11,125 bases of DNA from Arcobacter sp. UBA7394 (GTDB lineage Bacteria > Campylobacterota > Campylobacteria > Campylobacterales > Arcobacteraceae): the NCBI GenBank assembly GCA_002470185.1, contig DKNG01000168.1:305-11429 (forward strand), written 5' to 3'. A program made the translations under genes and the position numbers. Shown here in pieces: positions 1 through 6,602 of this stretch. Position 1 is the first letter of the stretch. Each line of letters starts with the position of its first letter. The notes below the pieces were generated by a model, which had not been told where the DNA came from, ran no database searches, and saw only the letters and a program-made list of their open reading frames with translations.

Positions 1-177
1 CTATTAGAGTTATTAGTTGACCAAAAATTAGGTATTTTTTATTTTCTAATAGTAAATTAAACATATATTTTAATGATATTTTATTTTTCATATTTTTCTT
101 TCAAATTAGTTATAAGAAAGTTTTACAATAAATAGCTTAAATTAGTTATTAAAATAGGGGAAAAGATTTGAAAGTAT
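1..177. other. AT-rich intergenic leader of the window
   Basis: This is very AT-rich sequence with no supportable gene. Frame 1 is open from base 1 to a TAA at 58-60 (19 codons), which could be the tail of an upstream plus-strand gene, but an open stretch this short is expected by chance. A 7-bp inverted pair, CTATTAG at 1-7 and CTAATAG at 45-51, is also within chance for this composition. Confidence 0.4.
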
Positions 178-201
178 CTACGAAAGCCTATGCTTTCGTA
201 G
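178..201 (-). terminator. Hairpin terminator behind the chemoreceptor gene
   Basis: A perfect 10-bp stem (178-187 with 192-201) closes a 4-nt loop, 12 bases after the chemoreceptor stop. In the minus-strand transcript the hairpin is followed by an interrupted U-rich run (ATACTTTCAAATCTTTT), so it is a plausible but not textbook Rho-independent terminator. It could also work for plus-strand transcripts entering from the left. Confidence 0.65.
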
Positions 202-212
202 TTTAGAAATAA

Positions 213-2132
213 TTATAAAAACTTGTATTGTTGTACGTTTTCTACAACTTCTTTTGCAATTTCATCAGTTCTTTGTGCAATTTGGTTTGCTTTATCAGCA
301 ATTTGTGCATTTTGTTGAGTAAATTGATCTAATTGATTTACCGCATCAGAGATTTGTGCCATACCTACAGTTTGCTCTCTTGCTGCATTTGTTACATCAT
401 CAATTAATTGATTTGTTTCAAAGATTTTGTTCTCTAAGTTTGTAAAACCTTCTATCATATCAGAACTGATATTCTTTCCATGGTCAGCTTTTGCTGTTGC
501 TGTTTCTACTAACACTTTAATCTCTTTAGCAGCTTCTGCTGATCTTGATGCTAAGTTTCGCACCTCTTGTGCAACTACTGCAAAGCCTTTACCTGCTTCT
601 CCTGCTGTTGCTGCTTCTACGGCTGCATTTAAAGATAGAATATTTGTTTGGAATGCAATCTGATCAATTACTGTAATAGCTTCTGTAATGGCAATTACAT
701 TTTCATTAATATCTTCCATGGCACAGGCTGTATCTGAAGCTAATTTTTTACCATTACTAGAAGCATCTTTTGTTTCAGATGAGATTTTTAGCATTGTTTG
801 TGCTTTTTCATTTGTTTGAGCAATATTTCCAGTAATCTCTTCTATAGATGCTGCTGTCTCTTCAAGTGAAGCTGCTTGATTTGTAGCATTCTGAGATAGT
901 GTAGTTACATTTTGTGATAATTCAGATGAACTTGTTTGTAAAATATCTCCATCTTTATTATTTTCATTTAACATTAAAGTAATAATTTTATTTAGATTAT
1001 AAATCTCAGTCCCAATTTTACCAGTAGTTTCAACATCTAATGTTTTTGTGAAATCTCTATTTGCGTAAGAGTCTAATACATCACTTAAAGTGTTGATATT
1101 TAATCCAACTAGTGATTGAAGATTACTAAGCATTGTGTTTAATAACTCTTTTAATTCATTTAGAGCTTCATTATTTGTAGATTTTTCTACTTTTTTGTCC
1201 AGGTATCCTTGGCTTACTGCGCTTACTACTTGTTTTACATCATTCATTAGATGATTATCTTGGATTAATAAGTCTTTTGTTTTTACAATGTTTTCATTTA
1301 CAATCTTAGACATTATTCCAATTTCATCTTTTGAATTAACTTCTAATTCTTTTGCATCAGCTGTTTCTTTATTTAAGAATTTAAAGAAGTCTAATAATCC
1401 AACTTCAAACTTTTGTAAAGGATTTACAATTATTTTATTAGAAATTATTATAAATAAAATAGAAACAATAATAGCTACAATGATTGTAATTATTGTAAGA
1501 ACAAGAATTGCAGAAGTTATTTCTTCACTTGCACTATCTTTCATTTTAGTAACTGATTTATCAATATTATCTACATAAGCACCAGTTCCAACAATAAAAT
1601 CCCATGGTTTGAAGTTTTTAACATAGGCAAATTTAGGGCTTGCATTTTCTTCACCAGGCTTAGGCCATGCATATTCAACTAAACCACCATCAGTGTTAGC
1701 ATTTGCTTTTCTTACAATCTCTTGATATACGTATACACCGTTTTTATCTTTTAAATCAACAAGATTTCGTCCTTTTAGTGAAGCCTTTGATCCATGTGCA
1801 ATTACAACATGCTTTGAATCGTTAATCCAGAAATAACCGTCTTTCCCATATTTCATATTCATTACAGCTTTTATTGCAGCTTGTTTTAACTCTTCTTCAT
1901 TATTAGCATTAGCTCTTTTATGAAACGACTCAATTACATTATATGCAAGTTCAGTATAGTTCTTTAGTTCAATTTCTTTTGTAAGAAAAGAGTTTTCCTT
2001 AAAGTTCTTGATATTGTTATTAGTTATTTTATTAATTGAACTAATTGAATCGATTATTAATATAATAGAAATTATAGAAATGGATGAAATTACTAGGAGT
2101 AGTAACTTGAATTTTATAGACAGATTTTTCAT
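213..2132 (-). CDS. Methyl-accepting chemotaxis protein with sCache_2 sensor domain
   Basis: This is a 639-residue inner-membrane chemoreceptor that would pass a periplasmic signal to CheW/CheA. The order is: transmembrane helix at about 8-30; periplasmic sCache_2 domain at about 45-195, with the family hallmarks [10 protein letters not shown] (97-105) and [15 protein letters not shown] (176-190); second membrane helix at about 207-231; then a long linker holding HAMP-like segments (about 232-390). The cytoplasmic signalling domain has the invariant hairpin tip around [20 protein letters not shown] (493-512), followed by [19 protein letters not shown]. The length is normal. The C-terminus (VQQYKFL) has no CheR-binding pentapeptide of the NWETF kind. 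The start is supported by AAGGAAG at 2141-2147, eight bases upstream of the ATG. It is a single transcription unit with a terminator behind it. The ligand cannot be read from the sequence; characterised sCache_2 receptors often bind small organic acids. Confidence 0.95.
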   Translation of the reverse strand: MKNLSIKFKLLLLVISSISIISIILIIDSISSINKITNNNIKNFKENSFLTKEIELKNYTELAYNVIESFHKRANANNEEELKQAAIKAVMNMKYGKDGYFWINDSKHVVIAHGSKASLKGRNLVDLKDKNGVYVYQEIVRKANANTDGGLVEYAWPKPGEENASPKFAYVKNFKPWDFIVGTGAYVDNIDKSVTKMKDSASEEITSAILVLTIITIIVAIIVSILFIIISNKIIVNPLQKFEVGLLDFFKFLNKETADAKELEVNSKDEIGIMSKIVNENIVKTKDLLIQDNHLMNDVKQVVSAVSQGYLDKKVEKSTNNEALNELKELLNTMLSNLQSLVGLNINTLSDVLDSYANRDFTKTLDVETTGKIGTEIYNLNKIITLMLNENNKDGDILQTSSSELSQNVTTLSQNATNQAASLEETAASIEEITGNIAQTNEKAQTMLKISSETKDASSNGKKLASDTACAMEDINENVIAITEAITVIDQIAFQTNILSLNAAVEAATAGEAGKGFAVVAQEVRNLASRSAEAAKEIKVLVETATAKADHGKNISSDMIEGFTNLENKIFETNQLIDDVTNAAREQTVGMAQISDAVNQLDQFTQQNAQIADKANQIAQRTDEIAKEVVENVQQYKFL

Positions 2133-2400
2133 TTTTTGTGCTTCCTTAAAAATTATTATTTAATTATAGCTATTCTAATGCTACGTTAATATTTTTGTGG
2201 ATTATATATAAATTAAGCTGAAACAACTATTATATAGTCTTTTCTGTCAATAAAATGAATAAATATTCATACGAAAATATAGCTTTTTACAGTTAGTTAT
2301 AATTTATTATTAAATTAATTATAATTAGAAATTATTATAGTTTTCAAATAAATATTAAATATGGATAGGTTTTAGATTAAAAAATAAATAAAAAGAAATT
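2133..2400. other. Intergenic region upstream of the chemoreceptor
   Basis: Between the chemoreceptor start and the terminator of the orphan regulator lie about 270 AT-rich bases with no supportable gene. It contains the receptor's AAGGAAG ribosome site (2141-2147), a TATAAT candidate on the minus strand at 2163-2168, and a second minus-strand TATAAT in the run at 2229-2236. A short inverted repeat, ATGAAT-AAAT-ATTCAT, is at 2255-2270. No sigma-54 GG/GC element is apparent. Confidence 0.5.
2163..2168 (-). promoter_or_regulatory. Candidate -10 box of the chemoreceptor gene
   Basis: The minus strand reads TAGCTATAATTA here, a perfect TATAAT about 30 bases upstream of the ATG. There is no good -35, which is common in Campylobacterota housekeeping promoters. 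In such AT-rich DNA a TATAAT alone is weak evidence. Confidence 0.35.
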
Positions 2401-2425
2401 ATACAAGAGTAAAATACTCTTGTAT
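2401..2425 (-). terminator. Terminator of the orphan response regulator gene
   Basis: A perfect 11-bp stem (2401-2411 with 2415-2425) closes a 3-nt AAA loop. On the minus strand it is followed by a T-rich run (AATTTCTTTTTATTTATTTT). It lies 16 bases after the stop of the regulator gene and fits a Rho-independent terminator well. Confidence 0.85.
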
Positions 2426-2441
2426 TTAATGTGTAGGAGGT

Positions 2442-3098
2442 TTATAAATCTATTCGATAGCCGATACCAGATATATTTTTTACTAGGTTTTTGTAAGTCT
2501 TTTTTCTTACTTCTTTTACAACTGATCTTAATGCATTATGAGTCATATCCCCTTCCCATAATGTACTGTTAAGTTCCTCATAAGAGATAGCTCTATCTTG
2601 ATTATTGATTATATAATCTAAGAACATATCTTCTTTTTTAGATAGAGATATGATTTTTTTATTTTTTAAAAGTGTATTGTTGTATTTATCATAAGTAAAA
2701 GCATCTTTTAACTGAATAATATTACTTCTGTTTGAATCTAAAGTTTGAATAATATCTTTTAGTTCTTCTTTAAAAATTGTAAAGTTTATTAATGTAGGAT
2801 TTAAATACTTGATTTTTTCTAGTTTAATTGCATCAAAATATGATGAATTGTCAATATAGTTTTTGAACGAAATAATATGTGTTCTAGGTGAGTTTTCTCT
2901 AATATATTTTAGTTGTTCTTTATGAATCAGTTTTTCTGAGATAATTATATCAATATACTTACTTTTCATCAAAGTATTTGCTTCTTCTAAACTTTCTACT
3001 TTTATTATATTTGTTGATATATTTTCAAGGCTTTTCATAATTTCTGAATTATCAGAATCGTAAATATACATTAAGTTAATATGTTTTAATTCTTTCAT
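2442..3098 (-). CDS. Orphan OmpR-family regulator with degenerate receiver domain
   Basis: This 218-residue protein has the two-domain shape of an OmpR/PhoB regulator. The N-terminal 1-120 resembles a receiver but has lost its phosphorylation site. The strand that should end in Asp reads DIIISE (50-55), placing Glu55 at the acceptor position. The conserved Lys before Pro is Asn100 (YLNP), and the acidic pocket is reduced to a DSD at 14-16; Ser77 keeps the Thr/Ser position. The C-terminal 130-218 is a winged helix: ISLSKKEDMFLDYII, ISYEELNSTLWEG, the recognition-helix region NALRSVVKEVRKK (188-200) and the wing GIGYRIDL. No kinase gene is adjacent. The start is supported by GGAG at 3105-3108. 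Orphan regulators with atypical receivers are known in this phylum (HsrA/HP1043, CosR), but this sequence is clearly different from them. Its targets are unknown. Confidence 0.85.
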   Translation of the reverse strand: MKELKHINLMYIYDSDNSEIMKSLENISTNIIKVESLEEANTLMKSKYIDIIISEKLIHKEQLKYIRENSPRTHIISFKNYIDNSSYFDAIKLEKIKYLNPTLINFTIFKEELKDIIQTLDSNRSNIIQLKDAFTYDKYNNTLLKNKKIISLSKKEDMFLDYIINNQDRAISYEELNSTLWEGDMTHNALRSVVKEVRKKTYKNLVKNISGIGYRIDL

Positions 3099-3115
3099 AA
3101 GTTACTCCATATAAA

Positions 3116-3146
3116 ATTATAAAAAAACTAATAAAGTTATAACTTT
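3116..3146 (-). promoter_or_regulatory. Promoter region of orphan regulator with 14-bp palindrome
   Basis: The minus strand has TATAAT at 3116-3121, just upstream of the GGAG ribosome site. A perfect 14-bp palindrome, AAAGTTATAACTTT, spans 3133-3146 where the -35 region or an alternative -10 (TATAAC) would lie. Its position suits an operator, perhaps for self-regulation, but no binding data can be read from sequence. Confidence 0.45.
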
Positions 3147-3184
3147 TGAGCGCAAAAAACACAAGAGTAAAATAAATTACTTCA

Positions 3185-3207
3185 AAAAATAGCCAGAGGC
3201 TATTTTT
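3185..3207 (-). terminator. Terminator overlapping the lipoprotein stop codon
   Basis: A perfect 10-bp stem (3185-3194 with 3198-3207) closes a 3-nt loop. In the minus-strand transcript it reads AAAAATAGCC-TCT-GGCTATTTTTT, ending in a U run. The TAG stop of the lipoprotein gene (3200-3202) lies inside the 5' arm. It is a strong Rho-independent terminator for the 4320-3200 transcription unit. Confidence 0.88.
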
Positions 3208-3499
3208 CAGTTGGTGCTAACATCTTTTCACAAACTTCAAGTTTCATACCATCATGAAAACTACAGTTCATTCCACATTTAAATGTTCCTGAGTTAGTTA
3301 AACCCATTTTCTCTAGTTGTTTAATAGACTCATCTTTACAAATTTGTAATGATGGAAATGTCATAGGACTTTTTAAGTTTCTTTTTGTGTTTTGTTTATC
3401 AGGGTAGATAAACGAATTCCATTTTTCTTCTTTTTTTTCACCAATACAACCACTAAATAATACACAAGCGCACGCAGTCAATAATATATTTCTGATCAT
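3200..3499 (-). CDS. Small cysteine-rich lipoprotein of unknown function
   Basis: This is a 99-residue predicted lipoprotein. The N-terminus MIRNILLTACACVLFSGC has a positive charge, a hydrophobic core and a lipobox FSGC, with Cys18 as the lipidated residue. The mature part has four cysteines (54, 75, 79, 90) in the pattern C-x20-C-x3-C-x10-C around FKCGMNCSFHDG, which could form two disulfides in the periplasm. I do not recognise a named family, although small secreted proteins with a CGxNC core occur in other Proteobacteria. The ribosome site is weak (AAAGAG about six bases upstream). The gene starts 50 bases after the stop of the upstream protein on the same strand, so the two are probably co-transcribed and end at the terminator overlapping its stop. 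The lipoprotein assignment is good; the function is unknown. Confidence 0.75.
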   Translation of the reverse strand: MIRNILLTACACVLFSGCIGEKKEEKWNSFIYPDKQNTKRNLKSPMTFPSLQICKDESIKQLEKMGLTNSGTFKCGMNCSFHDGMKLEVCEKMLAPTEK

Positions 3500-3549
3500 T
3501 TAAACTCTTTTTTTAGTAGAGATTTTAGTGAAATAACATTTACAAACAC

Positions 3550-4320
3550 TTAAACCATTGCATTTCGTAGTGTTTTCTTGATCATTTCAAGATCTTTTAA
3601 CTCTGCACTTAATCTAAGATTTTCTAAATATAAATCAATTGCTTTTCTTAATTGATCACTTACTTTGCCTGTAGAAGCTGCTTTATTTATAGTATCAGGT
3701 TTGTATCCTAATTCATAAGATAAATTTTTATATGTTAAAGCTAAATCTTTACAAACTTGTTTGATTAAGTTTGGATTTAATTCCTCATATAGTTTTGTAC
3801 AATCAATATTAAATGAAGTACATGTATCTTCCACAGTTTCTCTTTTTTCTAAAAGAACTTTTCTACATTTATAGTGTTTTGAACTCGGTTGAAATAGTTT
3901 TAAGTTTTCTTTGTTTGTACTAATAAATAACTCTTTACCATTACATCCTATCATGTCATCAAATACACTTACAAGTACGTCTTCACCAAGGTGCTTGAAT
4001 GTTTCAATAAACATAAATGAGTTTATATATTTTGTTTTACTTTTTGATTCTTTGTATTCTTCAAAAGTAAATTCAAGAGTATCGCCCTTGTAATTAATAC
4101 AAAGACTTTCTTTTGGCATAGTTGCTTTTGTTACTAAATGAAAGTGTAAGAGATTATCCCTATTATTTGAAAATATATTGATAATATTTTCTTCTTTAAT
4201 ATTATATTCTGATACTAGTTCTTTAAATATTGCTTCAACATACTTAATGTCTTTATAGCTATTTTCTGCATCCCTTACAATATAAGGCATCTTTTTAAAT
4301 AATTTTCCTACTTGCGTCAT
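3550..4320 (-). CDS. Two-part protein with C-terminal helical, probably DNA-binding domain
   Basis: I place the start at the ATG at 4318-4320 (256 residues). It is preceded by AGGA with a 7-base spacer, whereas the ATG five codons upstream (4333-4335, 261 residues) has no Shine-Dalgarno. The first ~180 residues match no domain I can name. They contain FSNNRDNLLHFHLVTK, a TLEFTFEEYKE strand/helix and a run of cysteines (KHYKCRK, DTCTSFNIDC). The last ~75 residues (from NPNLIKQVCKDLALTY) are helical with an XRE-like core, LSYELGYKPDTINKAAS, then GKVSDQLRKAIDLYLENL and a coiled tail. Stand-alone versions of such a domain are familiar to me from Campylobacterota, where they are annotated as putative regulators. 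No signal peptide or membrane helix is seen, so the protein is cytoplasmic. It shares a transcript with the lipoprotein gene 50 bases downstream. The role as a regulator is inferred. Confidence 0.75.
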   Translation of the reverse strand: MTQVGKLFKKMPYIVRDAENSYKDIKYVEAIFKELVSEYNIKEENIINIFSNNRDNLLHFHLVTKATMPKESLCINYKGDTLEFTFEEYKESKSKTKYINSFMFIETFKHLGEDVLVSVFDDMIGCNGKELFISTNKENLKLFQPSSKHYKCRKVLLEKRETVEDTCTSFNIDCTKLYEELNPNLIKQVCKDLALTYKNLSYELGYKPDTINKAASTGKVSDQLRKAIDLYLENLRLSAELKDLEMIKKTLRNAMV

Positions 4321-4362
4321 ATTCCATTCCTGCATATTTTATCTATCGAGGTTTCTGATTCT

Positions 4363-4390
4363 ATTATACATATATGAGTGATCAAATCAA
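4363..4390 (-). promoter_or_regulatory. Promoter for the minus-strand regulator-like gene
   Basis: The minus strand has TTGATT (4385-4390), a 16-base spacer and TATAAT (4363-4368). This puts the start site near 4356 and gives a leader of about 36 bases to the ATG at 4320. It is a good sigma-70-type promoter for this composition. Confidence 0.6.
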
Positions 4391-4418
4391 GATTCATTGA
4401 ATTAAAAAATAAAATAAA

Positions 4419-4505
4419 TGACTAAAAAGTGACTAAATAGCTTGCTTTTTCAATGCTTGCTATGAATTTGCTATTTTTATGTATTAATTCTGCTACTTTC
4501 GCTAT
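4419..4505 (+). repeat. Short direct repeats phased near 11 bp between divergent genes
   Basis: TGACTAAA occurs at 4419-4426 and 4430-4437 (11 bp apart). TTGCTAT occurs at 4457-4463 and 4468-4474 (11 bp apart). Related GCTAC/GCTAT copies are at 4492 and 4501, and GCTTGCT at 4440 and 4455. These lie upstream of the two-component operon promoter and could be regulator-binding sites, since OmpR-family proteins bind tandem repeats one helical turn apart. The motifs are short and AT-rich, so chance remains possible. Confidence 0.35.
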
Positions 4506-4515
4506 ATTTGTTTAT

Positions 4516-4547
4516 TTACAATTTTTATACATTTGTTATGGTACAAT
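4516..4547 (+). promoter_or_regulatory. Promoter of the two-component operon with a PhoB-box-like repeat
   Basis: An extended -10 (TGGTACAAT; hexamer at 4542-4547) sits 24 bases upstream of the DUF1104 start codon. Ahead of it are TTACAAT (4516-4522), four bases, and ATACATT (4527-4533), two heptamers 11 bp apart covering the -35 region. They match CTACAAT of the 7006 promoter at 6/7 and 5/7 positions and lie at almost the same distance from the -10. This suggests self-activation by the operon's own regulator. Confidence 0.5.
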
Positions 4548-4571
4548 TAAATAAAAATATAGAGAATATAT

Positions 4572-4787
4572 ATGAAAAAAATATTATTAATAATTTCTTT
4601 TGCTCTAACTCTTGTTTTTGCTAAAGTTGACTATACAGAAATGAGTACTCAAGAACTAATCGCTATTATGGGCTATGTAGAACCTCAAAATAAAAGAGAT
4701 TTTATACGAGAACTAAGATCGAGAGTTCCAACAATGAGTAATGCTGAGAAAAAACAATATCAAAATAATTTAAAAAAGTTAAGATAA
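4572..4787 (+). CDS. DUF1104 family secreted protein
   Basis: This is a 71-residue precursor. MKKILLIISFALTLVFA is a classical signal peptide with cleavage expected after Ala17, leaving a 54-residue periplasmic protein. The mature part, with YTEMSTQELIAIMGYV then RDFIRELRSRVPTMSNAEKK, fits DUF1104, a family of short helical periplasmic proteins found mostly in Campylobacterota; their function is unknown. The length is at the short end of the family. It is the first gene of the operon, and only two bases separate its stop from the ATG of the response regulator. A small helical periplasmic protein ahead of a regulator/kinase pair recalls CpxP with CpxRA, so an accessory role in sensing is a reasonable inference, not a shown fact. 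Confidence 0.82.
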   Translation: MKKILLIISFALTLVFAKVDYTEMSTQELIAIMGYVEPQNKRDFIRELRSRVPTMSNAEKKQYQNNLKKLR

Positions 4788-4789
4788 TT

Positions 4790-5458
4790 ATGAAAACAAA
4801 ATTACTATTATTGGAAGATGATTTAACACTAAGTGAAACAGTAGTTGAGTATTTTGAGGAGCAAGGTTTTGAAGTTATTGCTTCTTATGATGGAGATGAT
4901 GCTCTAAGTGCTGTTTATGAAAACAACTTTGATTTACTTCTATTAGATGTTAATGTTCCTGGACTAAATGGCTTTGAAGTTCTAAAAAAATTAAGAGAAG
5001 AAGACAATGTTGTACCTGCTATATTTATAACATCACTTAATTCTATGGACTCACTAGAAGAGGGGTTCTCTAGTGGTTGTGATGATTATATTAGAAAACC
5101 TTTTGAGCTAAAGGAACTACTTATTCGAGTTCAAACTATAATCAAAAGAGAATATTCAAATAAAAGTGAAATCATTCAAATAGCTGAAAATATAACTTTT
5201 GATTCAAAAGCTAATGAACTTAAAAAAGATGGGGAAGAAGTAAAACTGAATTTAAAAGAATTAAAACTACTAAAATTCTTTTTACAACACAAAAATGAAC
5301 TTTTAGTTCATGATAGAATTTATGATTATGTTTGGGAATATGACGAAGAGTATAGTGATAATTCATTAAGAACATATATCAAAAATCTTAGAAAAATATT
5401 AGGAAAAGAACGTATTGTTAGTCTTAAAAAGCTTGGATATAGATTTAACCAAGAGTGA
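4790..5458 (+). CDS. OmpR/PhoB-family response regulator
   Basis: This 222-residue cytoplasmic transcription factor should be phosphorylated by the kinase encoded next. The receiver (1-120) is complete: acidic pair Glu9/Asp10 (LLLLEDD), phospho-acceptor Asp53 (DLLLLDVNVPG), Thr81 and Lys103 (YIRKPF). The C-terminal winged helix (about 130-222) has LNLKELKLLKFFLQHKNELL, the recognition-helix region DNSLRTYIKNLRKIL and the wing RIVSLKKLGYRFNQ. Length and residues are normal for the family. It starts 2 bases after the DUF1104 gene and overlaps the kinase gene, so translation is likely coupled. Direct repeats 11 bp apart at the promoters of this operon and of the gene at 7006 are the natural candidates for its binding sites. 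It cannot be assigned to a named system (not clearly ArsR, RacR or CprR). Confidence 0.95.
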   Translation: MKTKLLLLEDDLTLSETVVEYFEEQGFEVIASYDGDDALSAVYENNFDLLLLDVNVPGLNGFEVLKKLREEDNVVPAIFITSLNSMDSLEEGFSSGCDDYIRKPFELKELLIRVQTIIKREYSNKSEIIQIAENITFDSKANELKKDGEEVKLNLKELKLLKFFLQHKNELLVHDRIYDYVWEYDEEYSDNSLRTYIKNLRKILGKERIVSLKKLGYRFNQE

Positions 5459-6602
5459 AACTAGGACCTTATTAGGTTTTGGTTTTCTTTACTCTTTTTT
5501 AATTCTTGTAATCATTGGGGTTGTTTCTTTTATTTATTATACATTCCAAAAAGATTTAATGCTTCAAGAAAAAAGACAAGTTTTACAAGAGTACTCAAAC
5601 AATTTAGTTTTTAGACTAAAAGACTTACATGTAAACTTTGATAAATACAAATACTACCCAAGAGATGAAAACTTTAATTCTGCTATTTTTGATAGTGATA
5701 AAAAACAAATTTTCTCAACACTAAAATCAAACAAAATTAACTTTGATGAAGTAGCATATATAAGCAAAAATAAAATACATTTCATAGAAAAACCAGAGTC
5801 ATATTATTTAGGTGCAAAATATATTATTGTTGAAGTACCTGATGATGGGCTTTGGTATATTAAAGTTAGAGGTGAGATAATCACTTTTTCTTTTATGGCT
5901 TTTGTTTTTATGATGTTTATTGGATACTTTATTTCTAAACTATTCTTAAAACCAATGAGAGATGCTTTGCATTTATTAGATAGATTTATCAAAGACACAA
6001 CCCATGAGTTAAACACTCCAATTTCTGCAATTATTGCAAATGTAGAAATGATAGATAAAGATTTATTAGATGAAAAAACATCAAAAAAAGTAAATCGTAT
6101 AGATATTGGAGCAAAAACCATATCTAATATTTATGAAGATTTAACCTTTCTTACTTTGAATAATAAAATCATTTCAGAAAATAAAGAATTAGATTTATCA
6201 AGTATTGTAAAACAAAGAGTAGAGTACTTCAAGAGTTTAGCAACTATTAAAAAGATAAACTTTGTTTTAGATGTTGAAGATAATATAACTTTTATATGTG
6301 ATACTAAAAAGTTCTCAAAATTATTAGATAATCTAATTTCAAACGCTATTAAATACAATAAAATTGGTGGAACTATTAGAGTTTCATTAAAAGATAAATT
6401 AATGATAGTAGAAGATACTGGAAAAGGTATGAGTAAAGAAAACCTTGATAATTTATTTGAAAGATATACTAGATTTGATAAAAGTGTAGGTGGTTTTGGA
6501 ATAGGTTTAAATATTGTATCTTTAATTGCAAAAGAGTATAAACTAAAAATTGATGTTAGTTCAGAATTAAAAGTAGGAACTAGAATAGAGGTATCATGGT
6601 AA
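5415..6602 (+). CDS. Membrane sensor histidine kinase lacking a HAMP domain
   Basis: This is a 395-residue kinase if it starts at the TTG at 5415, which has AGGA 10 bases upstream. A second TTG at 5433 would give 389 residues. No ATG is available near the expected N-terminus, since residues 10-20 (DLTKSETRTLL) already align with the family start. Two membrane helices, at about 22-44 and 155-177, bracket a periplasmic segment of about 110 residues of no recognised fold. The second helix runs almost directly into the H-box (FIKDTTHELNTPI, His197) with no HAMP domain. The catalytic domain has the N-box (LLDNLISNAIKYN, Asn306/Asn310), G1 (EDTGKGM), F-box (LFERYTRFD) and G2 (GGFGIGLNIV). It overlaps the regulator gene by up to 44 bases and the cytochrome gene by 7, indicating tight coupling. 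The signal is unknown. Confidence 0.92.
   Translation: MLVLKSLDIDLTKSETRTLLGFGFLYSFLILVIIGVVSFIYYTFQKDLMLQEKRQVLQEYSNNLVFRLKDLHVNFDKYKYYPRDENFNSAIFDSDKKQIFSTLKSNKINFDEVAYISKNKIHFIEKPESYYLGAKYIIVEVPDDGLWYIKVRGEIITFSFMAFVFMMFIGYFISKLFLKPMRDALHLLDRFIKDTTHELNTPISAIIANVEMIDKDLLDEKTSKKVNRIDIGAKTISNIYEDLTFLTLNNKIISENKELDLSSIVKQRVEYFKSLATIKKINFVLDVEDNITFICDTKKFSKLLDNLISNAIKYNKIGGTIRVSLKDKLMIVEDTGKGMSKENLDNLFERYTRFDKSVGGFGIGLNIVSLIAKEYKLKIDVSSELKVGTRIEVSW

Noticed and set aside
1..60. Frame 1 is open to TAA at 58-60, possibly the tail of an upstream gene.
   Set aside because: It is only 19 codons with no recognisable motif; an open run of this length is common by chance.
427..663. A plus-strand open frame of 78 codons.
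   Set aside because: It is antisense to the highly conserved chemoreceptor signalling domain and its sequence only mirrors that gene.
1288..1578. A plus-strand open frame of 96 codons with hydrophobic stretches.
   Set aside because: It is antisense to the chemoreceptor linker and membrane helix; the hydrophobicity is a shadow of AT-rich codons.
2403..3174. A 14-bp direct repeat (ACAAGAGTAAAATA at 2403-2416 and 3161-3174) flanks the orphan regulator gene like a mobile-element boundary.
   Set aside because: In 11 kb of this AT-rich composition about one or two 14-bp matches are expected by chance, one copy is part of a terminator stem, and there is no transposase or integrase.
5804..6358. Two minus-strand open frames within the kinase gene.
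   Set aside because: Both lie opposite a gene with intact H, N and G boxes and have no ribosome site or family resemblance.
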